This document shows, piece after piece, positions 20,619 to 30,641 of a stretch of DNA of 64,000 nt. The notes below the pieces were generated by a model, which searched no databases, was not told where the DNA came from, and saw only the letters and a program-made list of their open reading frames with translations. Each line of letters opens with the position of its first letter. Position 1 is the stretch's first letter. A program made the position numbers and the translations under genes. This DNA comes from Bacteroidota bacterium. GTDB taxonomy: Bacteria > Bacteroidota > Bacteroidia > Chitinophagales > Chitinophagaceae. The DNA is taken from positions 646,501 through 710,500 of the forward strand of contig JADJQP010000002.1 of NCBI GenBank assembly GCA_016712665.1, written 5' to 3'.

Positions 20619-21677
20619 ATGAACATACACACATCAAAAGTTGAGGCCAGCAGATCTAATGAAGTGGATGCATCCAATATTCAATTTGGGAAAAGCTATT
20701 CAGACCATATGTTGGTGGCTGATTTTATTGATGGGAAGTGGCAAACACCGCAGATCGTGCCTTATGGCAATATCAGTTTGAGCCCTGCTACTACCTTTAT
20801 CCATTACGGTCAAGCAATTTTTGAAGGTGTAAAGGCGTATCGAAATATCAACAATGAAATTGCCATTTTTAGACCAAAAGACAATTGCAAACGTTTTAAT
20901 ATTTCAGCAGAACGACTGGCTATGCCACATGTTCCTGAAGAAATTTTTGTTGAAGGAATGAAGGAATTGATTGCCCTAGACAGCAATTGGGTGCCCAGCC
21001 AAGAGGGGTGCTCACTCTATATCAGACCTTTTATGTTTGCAATAGATGAATTCATAGGGGTGAAGCCAGCAGAAAAATTCAGATTTATGATCATCACCTC
21101 CCCTGCAGGATTGTATTATAATAAACCAACCAAGATTTATGTACAAGATAAATATGTACGTGCCTTCCCAGGCGGTATTGGTTTTACAAAGGCTGCAGGC
21201 AATTATGCAGCTTGTATGCTACCCATGCTTGAGGTAAAGGCACTTGGTTATGACCAAAACCTTTGGACCGATGGCATCGAGCATAAATACATTCATGAGA
21301 TTGGAACTATGAATGTATTTTTTGTATTAGACAAAAAAGTAGTTACTCCAGACCTTAGTGGAGGTACCATCCTCGCCGGTGTAACCAGAGATAGTGTCAT
21401 TAAATTATTAAAGGAAAAAGGTATTACTGTAGAGGAACGCCCAATCACCATTGACGAAATTAGAGAATATTATTACAAGGGGGAATTAAAAGAAGCCTTT
21501 GGAACCGGAACCGCCGCTGTAATTGCGCCTATCGCAGAATTGTATTATGACGGCCAAACCATGGAACTTCCTCCTGTTGAAGAATGGGAAATTTCCAATT
21601 GGGTGGCAAAGCATATTGCAGACATTAGATATGGCCGGGTGGAGGACACACATAACTGGATGTTTAAAGTAAAGTAA
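20619..21677 (+). CDS. ilvE: branched-chain amino acid aminotransferase
   Basis: 352 residues, class IV PLP-dependent transaminase for the last step of valine, leucine and isoleucine synthesis (and the first of breakdown). Seen: FEGVKAYR near the N-terminus, the PLP lysine in GFTKAAGNYAA, EIGTMNVFFV, GTILAGVTRDSVIKL and AFGTGTAAVIAPI, all standard BCAT motifs in order. The N-terminal extension before GKSYSDHMLVADF matches the long BCAT subtype (about 350 residues). Divergently transcribed from the holD-like/rdgB operon across 64 bases. Confidence 0.95.
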   Translation: MNIHTSKVEASRSNEVDASNIQFGKSYSDHMLVADFIDGKWQTPQIVPYGNISLSPATTFIHYGQAIFEGVKAYRNINNEIAIFRPKDNCKRFNISAERLAMPHVPEEIFVEGMKELIALDSNWVPSQEGCSLYIRPFMFAIDEFIGVKPAEKFRFMIITSPAGLYYNKPTKIYVQDKYVRAFPGGIGFTKAAGNYAACMLPMLEVKALGYDQNLWTDGIEHKYIHEIGTMNVFFVLDKKVVTPDLSGGTILAGVTRDSVIKLLKEKGITVEERPITIDEIREYYYKGELKEAFGTGTAAVIAPIAELYYDGQTMELPPVEEWEISNWVAKHIADIRYGRVEDTHNWMFKVK

Positions 21678-21742
21678 CAGATTGCGTTACCGTACGTATT
21701 TTACCAATAATTCTCTGTAGAAAAAATAGCGAATAAATAGAA

Positions 21743-22633
21743 ATGACAAGTATGATGGATGTTGGATTGATCGGAACAAAGTCTTTCTACGAAATTTACA
21801 AAAATGCTCTCAATCAACGTGATGTGTTGACTCCCATTGCTTGTAGTATTGAGGAGGCACTTGACAATAGCATCCATTTTGAGCAGCTGACCTTGCCATG
21901 TCAGTACCTGTTCTTCGAAGAGGCTAGTTCATCCTCATATATCCTAATTACCACAGCCTTAAAAAATGGCAAAAATGTAATCATTGAAAAGTGCCAACTT
22001 TCGCACTCTGAATTAAATGAAATGTATCACATTTCAATCGAGGGAAACCTCAATTGTATCCTCTTAAATTCATCTGATTACTATCGATTTTACGAGTCTT
22101 TTCAACAGGAATTAAAAAATCCTTTTTACATTGAAATGCTATTAGAGTACCCATCAGATCAGACGGGCCATTTGTCTAAAACCATTGAAAACACCCTCTT
22201 TGAATGCATGCTAAACCTGCATTATATTCAAAAAAGCGAAATCAAGCAAATTACTGTAAAATCGGCAAAGCTATTTTCAGAGCAAACTGACTTTATTTCC
22301 CTTCAGTTCGATTTTACTGATGGGTGTTTTGCTAACATAAAACTAATTGAAAAACCGTCCGAGCCATCCAAAACGATTCAGATCTATCAAAACGCAGAAA
22401 TTATTTCAATTGATTTAGTAAAAATGTCCATTTGTAAAACGACGCGCACTTCGAATGGTATAACAGTCAACGAAACAAATGTTGCAGGCATTGACATCGT
22501 TGATAAAAAAATTGGCCATTTCCTCCACCCTGAAAATGGCACTAAGAATCAGGCAAATAGTATTCTAGATAAATTTCTGGCAAAGGAGCAAAGCAATAAG
22601 ATAATAAAAAAAATAAACTCTTTGAATGAGTAA
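21743..22633 (+). CDS. degenerate Gfo/Idh/MocA-like protein
   Basis: 296 residues, unrecognised by name. It looks like a worn Gfo/Idh/MocA oxidoreductase: an N-terminal strand VGLIGTKSFYEIY where the family has a Gly-rich NAD loop, then KNGKNVIIEKCQLSHSEL, which parallels the family's GKHV..EKP..... segment, then LNCILLNSSDYYRF. The C-terminal half is beta-rich (ITVKSAKLF, FISLQFDF, CFANIKLI) as in the family's second domain. The dinucleotide motif GxGxxG is absent and the EKP proline is Cys-Gln, so catalysis is doubtful. It stands directly upstream of a lipoprotein and a sugar transferase, where Gfo/Idh proteins often act on nucleotide sugars. Confidence 0.55.
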   Translation: MTSMMDVGLIGTKSFYEIYKNALNQRDVLTPIACSIEEALDNSIHFEQLTLPCQYLFFEEASSSSYILITTALKNGKNVIIEKCQLSHSELNEMYHISIEGNLNCILLNSSDYYRFYESFQQELKNPFYIEMLLEYPSDQTGHLSKTIENTLFECMLNLHYIQKSEIKQITVKSAKLFSEQTDFISLQFDFTDGCFANIKLIEKPSEPSKTIQIYQNAEIISIDLVKMSICKTTRTSNGITVNETNVAGIDIVDKKIGHFLHPENGTKNQANSILDKFLAKEQSNKIIKKINSLNE

Positions 22634-22673
22634 TACAATAAATCCAGTGACTTTTGCGTTATAAAAAATTATT

Positions 22674-23536
22674 ATGAAAACATCGTTAGAGGCATTCCTA
22701 TTTTTGCTAACTTGCTTTATTGTTTCCTGCAATATCATCAATCCTAAGGAAAGCATCCCTACTTATATTCAAATTGACAGTGTCCGCCTGATACCAACGG
22801 TGCCAGCTACACATGGTACGGTTTCGCACAAAATTACAGATGTGTGGGTGTATTATGAAAGGGAGTTGCTAGGCGCATTTGAACTTCCAGCAAGAGTACC
22901 GGTGCTTGCCAAAGATAGAGGCCAACTGCAGGTAATTGGTGGCATTTGGGATAATGGACTGAGTGGAACAAGAGCCAAGTATCCATTTTTGTGATTGACA
23001 CGTTTACCTTTAATGCAAAACCTACCGAAACCATTCACCACACTCCACTTTTTACATACCGTACTGCCGATACTCCTTCAATTAAATACTTCATTGAAGG
23101 ATTTGAACAAGGCAATAGCTTTATAAAAAAAGACGCAGATACCACCTTATCAAAAACCAATAATGCTGCTGATCGCTTTGAGGGCGATTGGTCGTCCATT
23201 GTTGAATTACATGATTCGATTAATACCTTTGAAAGCATTACCACCCAAAATTTTGTAGTACCGCCTAATAGGGAATGCTATATGGAACTAAATTACAAAA
23301 GCGACATCCCTTTACAAATTCGAATTGAAGTTCTTTATCAAGGCGCCTACATTAAATCAGATGTTATTGGACTTAATTCAAAAAACAGTTGGTCAAAAAT
23401 TTATATTAATTTGAAAGGCTTTACAACAACCTATCAAAATGCCAGTTTTAATATCATTATTAAAGGCAGTCTACCAACTAACATGGCTTCCTCGAAGACG
23501 CTCATTGACAACTTTAAAATTATTTATTATAATTGA
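22674..23536 (+). CDS. exported lipoprotein of unknown function, one frameshift
   Basis: ATG at 22674 begins a lipoprotein signal (FLFLLTCFIVSC lipobox). The frame stops at 22994 after the T5 run at 22987-22991. One added T joins ...TRAKYPFF to VIDTFTF, giving about 287 residues. The rest is beta-rich and has no motif I can name; the segment GQLQVIGGIWDNGLSGTRAKYPF is conserved-looking in Bacteroidota lipoproteins near polysaccharide genes. The stop overlaps the ATG of the sugar transferase by one base (TGATG), so the two are translationally coupled, suggesting a role in envelope polysaccharide export or anchoring. That role is inference from position. Confidence 0.7.
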
Positions 23537-24957
23537 TGTTACGGCAGGTAAAAATAGGAATCATCGCTTATGCAATAGCAGACTTTCTTACAGCTGCCTT
23601 TGCCTGGATACTATTTTTATATTACCGAAAAACCTCGGTAGCTTCCCTTTCTTTTGAAGCCTTTTTTAGCGAAATCAGTACCAAAGATGTTTTCAATACC
23701 TTGCTTATGATTCCTGGGTATTGGCTTATTATGCATCTGTTTTCCGGTGCCTATTTCAACCCATATCGCAAGTCACGAATTATAGAAATATACCGCACTC
23801 TTATCATCACTATTTTGGGCTCAATTGCCATTTACTTTATTATTTTTTTAAATGACGAGCCCTTAAATTTTGGATATTATTACAAATCCTTCTTTGTTTA
23901 TTTAAGCATGCAATTCGTTGTCACCTCCGTTGGTAGGTTTTTTGTATTAAACTATATCAAAAAGCAAATCAATATCGGGAAGTTTGGATACAACACCCTC
24001 ATAATCGGCGGCAATAAGCAAGCTATTGCTATTTATAAAGACATTGTCAGCAATCAGGTTAAATTGGGATATACCTTTAAAGGCTTTGTATATGCAGATG
24101 ATACTGGCAATAACGGCATGAGCGACTACTTGCCAAAATTGGGTAGTATCAATGAGCTCGAAAAAATCATTGACGAGCATCATATTGAGGAAATTATTAT
24201 TGCCATTGACACCTCAGAACATAATAAGCTTCAATATATTTTAGCACAATTATCGCACCGAAAAGCCATTATCAAAATCACTCCGGATTTATATGATATC
24301 ATTTCCGGTTCGGTAAAAACCAGCAATGTGTTTGGTGCGGTACTTATCGAAATCTATCCTGAACTCATGCCCGATTGGCAACGAGTAATTAAACGCGCTT
24401 TAGATATTATTATTTCTATTTCCGTCTTAATTTTATTAAGCCCTTTATATTTATTTTCTGCCATAAAAGTAAAACTATCTTCACAAGGTTCTGTTTTTTA
24501 CAAACAAACCAGAATAGGGCTGTATGGCAAATCGTTTTTGATTTATAAATTTAGAAGTATGTTGCCTAATGCCGAAGACAATGGGCCCGCTTTATCTAGC
24601 GAAAACGATCCACGAATCACCAAATGGGGGAAAATTATGCGAAAATGGCGTATCGATGAATTGCCTCAGTTTTATAATATCTTAAAAGGGGAAATGTCAC
24701 TCGTAGGCCCAAGGCCAGAACGAAAATATTATATTGATATTATTTCACAAACCTATCCTCATTATAAGTATCTCCACAAAGTAAAACCGGGCCTATCCTC
24801 ATGGGGTATGGTAAAATATGGTTATGCCGAAAATATTGATGAGATGATTGAAAGGATGCGCTATGATTTGCTTTATATCAAAAATTGTTCACTAGTTCTT
24901 GACTTCAAAATCATGATTTATACAATTTTGGTTATCTTGCAGGGCAGAGGCAAATAG
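23536..24957 (+). CDS. polyprenyl-phosphate sugar-1-phosphate transferase (WcaJ/PssY type)
   Basis: 473 residues. It starts polysaccharide repeat-unit synthesis by moving a hexose-1-phosphate from a nucleotide sugar to undecaprenyl phosphate at the inner membrane. The N-terminal half has about four hydrophobic segments, then a cytosolic Rossmann-like part (NTLIIGGNKQAIAIYKDI). The catalytic C-terminal third has a membrane helix (SISVLILLSPLYLFSAI), FYKQTRIGLYGKSF, KFRSM, WRIDELPQFYNILKGEMS and LVGPRPE, the full bacterial sugar transferase signature. ATG at 23536 overlaps the preceding stop; an in-frame TTG lies just before. Followed after 6 bases by an M1 peptidase. Sugar specificity cannot be told. 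Confidence 0.9.
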   Translation: MLRQVKIGIIAYAIADFLTAAFAWILFLYYRKTSVASLSFEAFFSEISTKDVFNTLLMIPGYWLIMHLFSGAYFNPYRKSRIIEIYRTLIITILGSIAIYFIIFLNDEPLNFGYYYKSFFVYLSMQFVVTSVGRFFVLNYIKKQINIGKFGYNTLIIGGNKQAIAIYKDIVSNQVKLGYTFKGFVYADDTGNNGMSDYLPKLGSINELEKIIDEHHIEEIIIAIDTSEHNKLQYILAQLSHRKAIIKITPDLYDIISGSVKTSNVFGAVLIEIYPELMPDWQRVIKRALDIIISISVLILLSPLYLFSAIKVKLSSQGSVFYKQTRIGLYGKSFLIYKFRSMLPNAEDNGPALSSENDPRITKWGKIMRKWRIDELPQFYNILKGEMSLVGPRPERKYYIDIISQTYPHYKYLHKVKPGLSSWGMVKYGYAENIDEMIERMRYDLLYIKNCSLVLDFKIMIYTILVILQGRGK

Positions 24958-24963
24958 TTTAGT

Positions 24964-27900
24964 ATGCGCAAACCCTTTTTTTTATTTTTATTTTTCCTGA
25001 CCACTCAGGTTTTTTCTCAAAAACCGTATTTTCAGCAACATGTTGATTATACTATTGATGTTCGCCTGAACGACCAAAGTCATATTCTGCATGCATTTGA
25101 AAAAATCCAGTACACTAACCATTCTAGTGACACCTTAAAATTTATTTTTTTTCATCTCTGGCCTAATGCCTACAAGAACGACCGGTCGGCCTTTAACGAG
25201 CAATTGGTTGAGAATAAGCAGACAGGTTTCTATTATAGTAAAAGCGAACAAAGAGGATTTGTAGATAGTATTCAATTCAAAGTGAATAATGAAGAAGTCA
25301 ATATCAGTGAATACAATAATCAAAGTGATGTAGTACTTCTCGAATTGTTGAACCCTCTTTTACCCAAACAGAGTATTGAAATTAGCACGCCGTTTCGAGT
25401 GGTGATTCCAGAGGTATTTTCAAGATTAGGCCATAAAGATCAGGCATACCAAATTTCTCAATGGTTTCCAAAACCCGCTGTGTACGACAACCGTGGATGG
25501 CACCCTATGCCCTACTTAGACCAAGGAGAATTTTACAGCGAATTTGGCAATTTTACTGTCAATATAACCTTACCGGCAAATTATGTAGTGGCTGCTACCG
25601 GCGATTTACAAAATGAATCGGAGAAAAAATTTATCGAGTCGCGGATGCTGAATAAGGTTCCTGAATTATTAAATCAATTGCAAGAAAACCCAGAATCGGA
25701 TACACATTATAAAACCATTACCTTCAAACAGAAGAATGTACATGATTTTGCATGGTTTGCCAGTAAACAATTTTTGGTTGAAAAAAGTACCGCCACCTTA
25801 CCCAACAACAAAAAAACCGATTGCTGGAGTTTCTTCTCACCAAAAGAGCATAGTATCTATGATAGCAGCAGCCGTATCACCGCAAAAACTATTGAATATC
25901 TTTCAACCCATGTAGGCGAGTACCCGTATCAACAGGCGTCAATAGTAGCCGGACATCTTTTGGCCGGTGGAGGAATGGAATATCCCAATGTTACCGTGAT
26001 TGGGAACGTCGAATCCAAATCCATCTTGCAAACCGTAATTGTGCATGAAGTGGGGCATAACTGGTTTTATGGATTACTGGGCAGCAATGAAAGGGCGCAC
26101 CCCTGGATGGATGAGGGAATCAATACATTTTACGAAGGACAAATTGAACAATCTATAAAAGACGAAAAATATAAAACCTCAAAAAAAGAACGCGGTTTTG
26201 AATTAGGCACTCATTTTTTATATGATCTCGCGGCCAAACAAAATACCGACCAACCCATTAATGTTGCAGCAACAGAATTTACCAAAACAAATTATGGAGG
26301 TATTGTGTACGGCAAAGCCGCCAAAATGTTTGCGTACCTAAATGAATATTTAGGAGCGGCTCTCTTTGAACAATGCATGAAAGCCTACTACAATGAATGG
26401 CATTATAAACACCCCTACCCCGAAGACATACAAGCTATATTTGAAAAGGTAAGCGGACAAAATCTCAGTTGGTTTTTTGACGACTGCATTCGCTCTACTA
26501 AAAAAATCGACTTTGCCATAAAAAAGGTTTCCACTGACAAGGAAATGGTAAGCGTTCGAATCAAAAACAGAACCCAATATACCGGACCAACGTCCGTTAG
26601 TGCCTTTATGGGTGATAGCTTGTTGCAAACGCAATGGATTTCTTATCCATACGATAAAGATATAACTTTTGAAAATGGAGCCAGGCAATTTTCTCAAATC
26701 CGAATCAATCATACCAAGAACTTACCTGAACTCAATATACATAACAACTACTATTATAAAAGAGGCTTGTTCAAAAAGAGCGCACTTAGAATAAGGGCAG
26801 GCACTTCGTTTGGTCTTAGCAAATACCGCGATCTTTATATACTTCCTGCAGCAGGTTATAATATTCACGACAAAACCATGTTAGGACTGGTATTTCACAA
26901 TATCAAAATCCCAAACAATCCCTTCCAATTTGCCTTGGCACCTATGATAAGTTTGGGTACCAAACAAGTAGTAGGCACCGGTATTATCGGCTATTCGTTT
27001 TTCCCAAAAAAAATAAAACGCCTTACCTTAGCCATTCAAGGCAATACATTTCACCATCAAACCAGTGATTTAAACATTAGCAAACCAGTATTTGTAAGAC
27101 ATATCAAAATAGCGCCTTCTATAAGCATAGACTTTGCACAAAAAACCATGCGTTCGCCAAAAGCCGACAACCTGTTGCTACGATACACATCGGTAAAGAA
27201 TCAATTCTTTAGCTACCGTCTAGATCCAACCGATAGTCTATTTAGGCCTGTTGTCAATAATAACAATGCAGCGTATTACCTCAATGTCCGCTTCTCACAT
27301 AAAAATAATAGAACCTTAAATCCGTTCAGTTATGAGATAAACGCAATGGGAAATCAATATTTTGCTAAGGTCGGACTTACAACCAAGCTACGAATCGACT
27401 ACCATATGAAAAACAAGTCGCTTTATGTGCGAGGTTTTGCAGGGAAATTTTTTGACTTTAAAACCAGTGTTATTTCCCAAAATCTAACCCCACAGTATTT
27501 GAATGCAACCGGTACCGAGGTAAACGACTACACCTATGATGAGACTTTTGTAGCACGAAATCAACAAAAGGGTGTGCTTGCACAACAAATTTCAACAGAG
27601 GAAGGTGGACTCAAAATTCGTACGAATTTATATGCGAATCCTATAGGGCAAAATAATAATTGGCTGGCGGCACTCAATTTCCGAACAGATATACCATTAC
27701 AAGCTCCAATAAAACTTCCATTAAAAGTGCAATTATTTATGGATGCCAGTACGTTTGCAAGGGCTGATAAATTGAATCCGAGCGGCGCAAAACTGATTTA
27801 TGATGCCGGAGTTCAATTAAATGTTTTTGGTGACATTTTGGTAGTATATGTACCGCTACTCATGAGCAAAGACTTTAGCGACTATGGGAAAAGTATTTAC

Positions 27901-27999
27901 GGCAAAAAACGCTTCGAAAATAGCATCAGTTTTGCATTGAATCTAAGCAAAATTAATGTCTTAAAAACACAGGAGCTAACCCGCCTTTTAGGCCTATAA
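24964..27999 (+). CDS. M1 family metallopeptidase, exported
   Basis: 1,011 residues. Signal peptide (FLFLFFLTTQVFS), then an M1 aminopeptidase-type domain with the zinc site HEVGHNWFYG, the third ligand in WMDEGINTFYE, and GGGMEYPN in place of the classical GxMEN exopeptidase motif, a form usual in Bacteroidota exported M1 proteins. Residues from about 600 on are a beta-rich tail with repeated strand patterns (YNIHDKTMLGLVF, RFSHKNNRTLNPFSYEI) that may be a barrel-like or accessory domain. No T9SS sorting domain is visible, so it probably stays in the periplasm or outer membrane. It starts 6 bases after the sugar transferase stop, likely the same transcript. Confidence 0.88.
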   Translation: MRKPFFLFLFFLTTQVFSQKPYFQQHVDYTIDVRLNDQSHILHAFEKIQYTNHSSDTLKFIFFHLWPNAYKNDRSAFNEQLVENKQTGFYYSKSEQRGFVDSIQFKVNNEEVNISEYNNQSDVVLLELLNPLLPKQSIEISTPFRVVIPEVFSRLGHKDQAYQISQWFPKPAVYDNRGWHPMPYLDQGEFYSEFGNFTVNITLPANYVVAATGDLQNESEKKFIESRMLNKVPELLNQLQENPESDTHYKTITFKQKNVHDFAWFASKQFLVEKSTATLPNNKKTDCWSFFSPKEHSIYDSSSRITAKTIEYLSTHVGEYPYQQASIVAGHLLAGGGMEYPNVTVIGNVESKSILQTVIVHEVGHNWFYGLLGSNERAHPWMDEGINTFYEGQIEQSIKDEKYKTSKKERGFELGTHFLYDLAAKQNTDQPINVAATEFTKTNYGGIVYGKAAKMFAYLNEYLGAALFEQCMKAYYNEWHYKHPYPEDIQAIFEKVSGQNLSWFFDDCIRSTKKIDFAIKKVSTDKEMVSVRIKNRTQYTGPTSVSAFMGDSLLQTQWISYPYDKDITFENGARQFSQIRINHTKNLPELNIHNNYYYKRGLFKKSALRIRAGTSFGLSKYRDLYILPAAGYNIHDKTMLGLVFHNIKIPNNPFQFALAPMISLGTKQVVGTGIIGYSFFPKKIKRLTLAIQGNTFHHQTSDLNISKPVFVRHIKIAPSISIDFAQKTMRSPKADNLLLRYTSVKNQFFSYRLDPTDSLFRPVVNNNNAAYYLNVRFSHKNNRTLNPFSYEINAMGNQYFAKVGLTTKLRIDYHMKNKSLYVRGFAGKFFDFKTSVISQNLTPQYLNATGTEVNDYTYDETFVARNQQKGVLAQQISTEEGGLKIRTNLYANPIGQNNNWLAALNFRTDIPLQAPIKLPLKVQLFMDASTFARADKLNPSGAKLIYDAGVQLNVFGDILVVYVPLLMSKDFSDYGKSIYGKKRFENSISFALNLSKINVLKTQELTRLLGL

Positions 28000-28086
28000 C
28001 TTACTCAAAAAGTACCCTAAACGAATAATTTAATACCCCGAAACATAATTTTAGGGGTAAATTCACCAATTATGGAAAAAAAATAA

Positions 28087-28094
28087 TACATTTG
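28087..28094 (+). promoter_or_regulatory. -7 promoter element (TACATTTG) of the DUF177-rpmF-plsX operon
   Basis: Perfect TAnnTTTG match 24 bases upstream of the DUF177 start, in a 119-base gap after the M1 gene. No clear -33 box. Confidence 0.6.
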
Positions 28095-28118
28095 CACCCC
28101 TGTAAAAAATAGGTGGTT

Positions 28119-28649
28119 ATGAAACACAGTCGGGAGTTTGAAATAGCTTTTGTAGGACTTAAACCCGGCAACCACGTTTTTAACTATTCTGTTGACGACA
28201 GATTCTTTGAAAAATTTGAAAATCCAGAGTTTAAAAACGCCCAGATTGACGTAAAATTAGACTTTGACAAGAAAAACGGTATTTTTCTGTTGCATTTTTC
28301 AATCAATGGAAAAATTTTGATACCCTGCGACCGATGTGGAGATGAGTTTGAAATGGTAGTGTGGGATGAATTTGAATTGGTAGTGAAGGTGATTGAGGAT
28401 GAATTGGTGGCCAAAAAAACCGAAGAAGATGCTGAAATTGCCTATATCGGTCGATCAGAGAGCATTTTAGATGTATCTACTTGGATTTATGAATTTATCA
28501 TTTTGAGCGTGCCCATGCAGCATATTCATCCGGATGACCCGCAAGGTAAGAGCACTTGCAATCAAAAAGCTCTTGACATTTTAAACCAACAACAATCAGA
28601 TGCCAGCCCAACCATTTGGGATCATTTGAAAAATAAAATAAACAACTAA
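28119..28649 (+). CDS. DUF177 (YceD) family protein
   Basis: 176 residues. Start at ATG 28119, 24 bases after a -7 element; an in-frame GTG lies 6 bases upstream. The family marker is the pair of cysteines in IPCDRCGDEFEM plus a second cysteine near the C-terminus (KSTCNQKALDIL), with the acidic middle and the conserved P-H-DDPQG region. In other bacteria YceD/DUF177 is encoded next to rpmF and has been linked to 23S rRNA or ribosome maturation. Here it is 20 bases before rpmF, the classic arrangement. Confidence 0.9.
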   Translation: MKHSREFEIAFVGLKPGNHVFNYSVDDRFFEKFENPEFKNAQIDVKLDFDKKNGIFLLHFSINGKILIPCDRCGDEFEMVVWDEFELVVKVIEDELVAKKTEEDAEIAYIGRSESILDVSTWIYEFIILSVPMQHIHPDDPQGKSTCNQKALDILNQQQSDASPTIWDHLKNKINN

Positions 28650-28669
28650 CACAATAAAAAACGAGCGAT

Positions 28670-28891
28670 ATGCCAAATCCAAAAAGAAGACACTCGCAAC
28701 AAAGAAGCGCAAAACGTCGTACACATTACAAGGCCACTATTGACACCTTGAGTACCGACAAAACGACCGGTGAAATTCACCTACGTCATCGCGCCCATTG
28801 GGTAGAAAACCAGCTTTTTTACAAAGGCCGCGTAGTGATGGAAAAAGCTGTTAAGGAAGCAGCTTCAGAACCAACAGACGGAACTGAATAA
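28670..28891 (+). CDS. rpmF: ribosomal protein bL32
   Basis: 73 residues. The start MPNPKRRHSQQRSAKRR is the bL32 signature. The zinc-ribbon cysteines of the C-plus form are absent (STDKTTGEIHLRHR), making this a C-minus, zinc-independent bL32, usual in Bacteroidota. An acidic tail ends the protein. It sits between DUF177 and plsX, spaced 20 and 34 bases. Confidence 0.95.
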   Translation: MPNPKRRHSQQRSAKRRTHYKATIDTLSTDKTTGEIHLRHRAHWVENQLFYKGRVVMEKAVKEAASEPTDGTE

Positions 28892-28925
28892 TTCATTCAA
28901 ACCCTTTTCTCAAAAAAACTAAATT

Positions 28926-29864
28926 ATGCGGATAGCCCTTGATATGATGGGAGGCGATTTTGCACCTGAGCAAGCTTGTTTGGGTGTTTTGTCATTTCTG
29001 CAAATACATACGGATTGCCAACTATTTCTACTTGGTAATCAACCAATTATTGAGTCCCTATTGGGCGAAGATGCTACGCATTCATGTATTACCTACATCC
29101 ATACCGAGGAAACCATCGGAATGAATGAACATCCCATAAAAGCCATGAAGGAAAAGCCACATTCAAGCTTGGTGTTGGGTTTTGGCATGTTGGCTAAGGG
29201 AGCCGTTGATGTGTTTATGAGTTCAGGCAATACAGGTGTAATGCTGGTCGGCGCTTCACATATCATCAAGGTTATTGAGGGTGTCCTACGACCCTCTATC
29301 CCTACTCCGGTTCCGCAAATTGATGGCACCTATAGCATTATGCTGGACGTGGGTATCAATGCCGATTGTAAACCGGAAAATTTGAACCAATTTGCAACAT
29401 TGGGTTCTATATACGCGATGGAAATATTAGGAATAGCTAAACCCAGCGTAGCTCTCATGAATATTGGCGAAGAAGAAGGAAAAGGCAATATTCTTGCACA
29501 AGCAGCCTATGTCCTCATGAAGGAAAATAAGCAAATCCATTTTATTGGAAATATAGAAGGCAGAGATACTCTGGACAATAAAGCAGATGTCATTATTACA
29601 GATGGGTTCACCGGAAATATTATGTTGAAATTTGCCGAATCTCTTTATGATGTAATTAAAGTGAAGCGCAATATCCAGGATGAATTTCTTGATAAATTTA
29701 ATCACCGCCTATACGCCGGCGTCCCAATTTTAGGCATCAACAAACCGGTGATTGTAGGTCATGGTGTGAGCGACAAGGTATCCTTTTTAGGGATGCTTAC
29801 CATGGCGCGAAAAATGCTTCTAACCAAAATGAATGATAAAATCATTGCCTCCTTTGCATGTTAG
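28926..29864 (+). CDS. plsX: phosphate acyltransferase PlsX
   Basis: 312 residues. PlsX makes acyl-phosphate from acyl-ACP at the membrane surface, feeding PlsY for phospholipid synthesis. Motifs seen: IALDMMGGDFAPE at the N-terminus, SSGNTGVMLVGA, MLDVGINADCKPENL, NIGEEEGKGN, FIGNIEGRD and the C-terminal VIVGHGVSD. Length and order are normal and the frame is intact. It is the third gene of the DUF177-rpmF-plsX operon. fabH, which often follows, is not here; the next gene is convergent. Confidence 0.95.
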   Translation: MRIALDMMGGDFAPEQACLGVLSFLQIHTDCQLFLLGNQPIIESLLGEDATHSCITYIHTEETIGMNEHPIKAMKEKPHSSLVLGFGMLAKGAVDVFMSSGNTGVMLVGASHIIKVIEGVLRPSIPTPVPQIDGTYSIMLDVGINADCKPENLNQFATLGSIYAMEILGIAKPSVALMNIGEEEGKGNILAQAAYVLMKENKQIHFIGNIEGRDTLDNKADVIITDGFTGNIMLKFAESLYDVIKVKRNIQDEFLDKFNHRLYAGVPILGINKPVIVGHGVSDKVSFLGMLTMARKMLLTKMNDKIIASFAC

Positions 29865-29951
29865 TTTGCATTCGATTTAAATTTTCAATTATTTTTTACC
29901 AAATTGTAGGGCTTACAGTATAGTATCCTAGAACTCACCGTTACAGATAAC

Positions 29952-30632
29952 CTAGAGATAATCGACCGTACTTTCAATTACAAAAAAGCTGAGACTATCT
30001 AAACCGGTAGCACCAACATTGCCCCGCAAAAAAAGTGAGTAAAAAGCACCCGGCTTATAATAATAGGGATTCTGTGTGGTCAGGAGCGCACCTGCACCGC
30101 TTGTTAAAGCTCTGAACTGTCGGGTACCACTACCCATTTCAATATACTCCCCATTCAAGCCATTTTTAAAATTCTGAAACATGGGTACTCCTTGCGCGTC
30201 CAACTCAACATCCACATTCGGTGCATTGTTTGAAAGATGTAAAAATCGCACCTTGCAACTAGATCCTGTAGGAGTAACAAAATTTTCGTCAATAACTTTG
30301 TATCGCAGCACATTCATAGAATCGTATACAAAAAGTGAATAATGTCGATTTTCAGTCATAAACAATGAAGTATCTACTAATACAGTTCCATTAGCATTCT
30401 TAATTTGCACTTTGTGGCTTCCTTCCAAAAACTCTCGAAACAAACTGAAATTTAAATACTGAATATTGCTTGCATATACGGTCCCGTAATCCACCGACAA
30501 GTTAATGTCGCCAGCATTATAGGAAGCGTTGATGGTGCGCAATTTTGCTTTATGATCCTTGACCTTATTTCCGTCACATGCTGCGAAGCATACACAGAAA
30601 GCAACTGCCAGTCCAATAGTAAAAATTTTCAT
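29952..30632 (-). CDS. DUF4397 domain lipoprotein
   Basis: 226 residues. Lipoprotein signal with lipobox FAAC. Two copies of a beta-rich repeat unit typical of DUF4397 are visible: LRTINASYNAGDINLSVDYG near residue 32 and VRFLHLSNNAPNVDVELDAQ near residue 128, each followed by strands ending in lines such as YSLFVYD and YSLFLRG. Predicted to be anchored in the outer or inner membrane. Function unknown for the family. It follows the rhomboid gene by 9 bases and is probably cotranscribed with it. Confidence 0.85.
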   Translation of the reverse strand: MKIFTIGLAVAFCVCFAACDGNKVKDHKAKLRTINASYNAGDINLSVDYGTVYASNIQYLNFSLFREFLEGSHKVQIKNANGTVLVDTSLFMTENRHYSLFVYDSMNVLRYKVIDENFVTPTGSSCKVRFLHLSNNAPNVDVELDAQGVPMFQNFKNGLNGEYIEMGSGTRQFRALTSGAGALLTTQNPYYYKPGAFYSLFLRGNVGATGLDSLSFFVIESTVDYL

Positions 30633-30641
30633 AAGGTAAAA

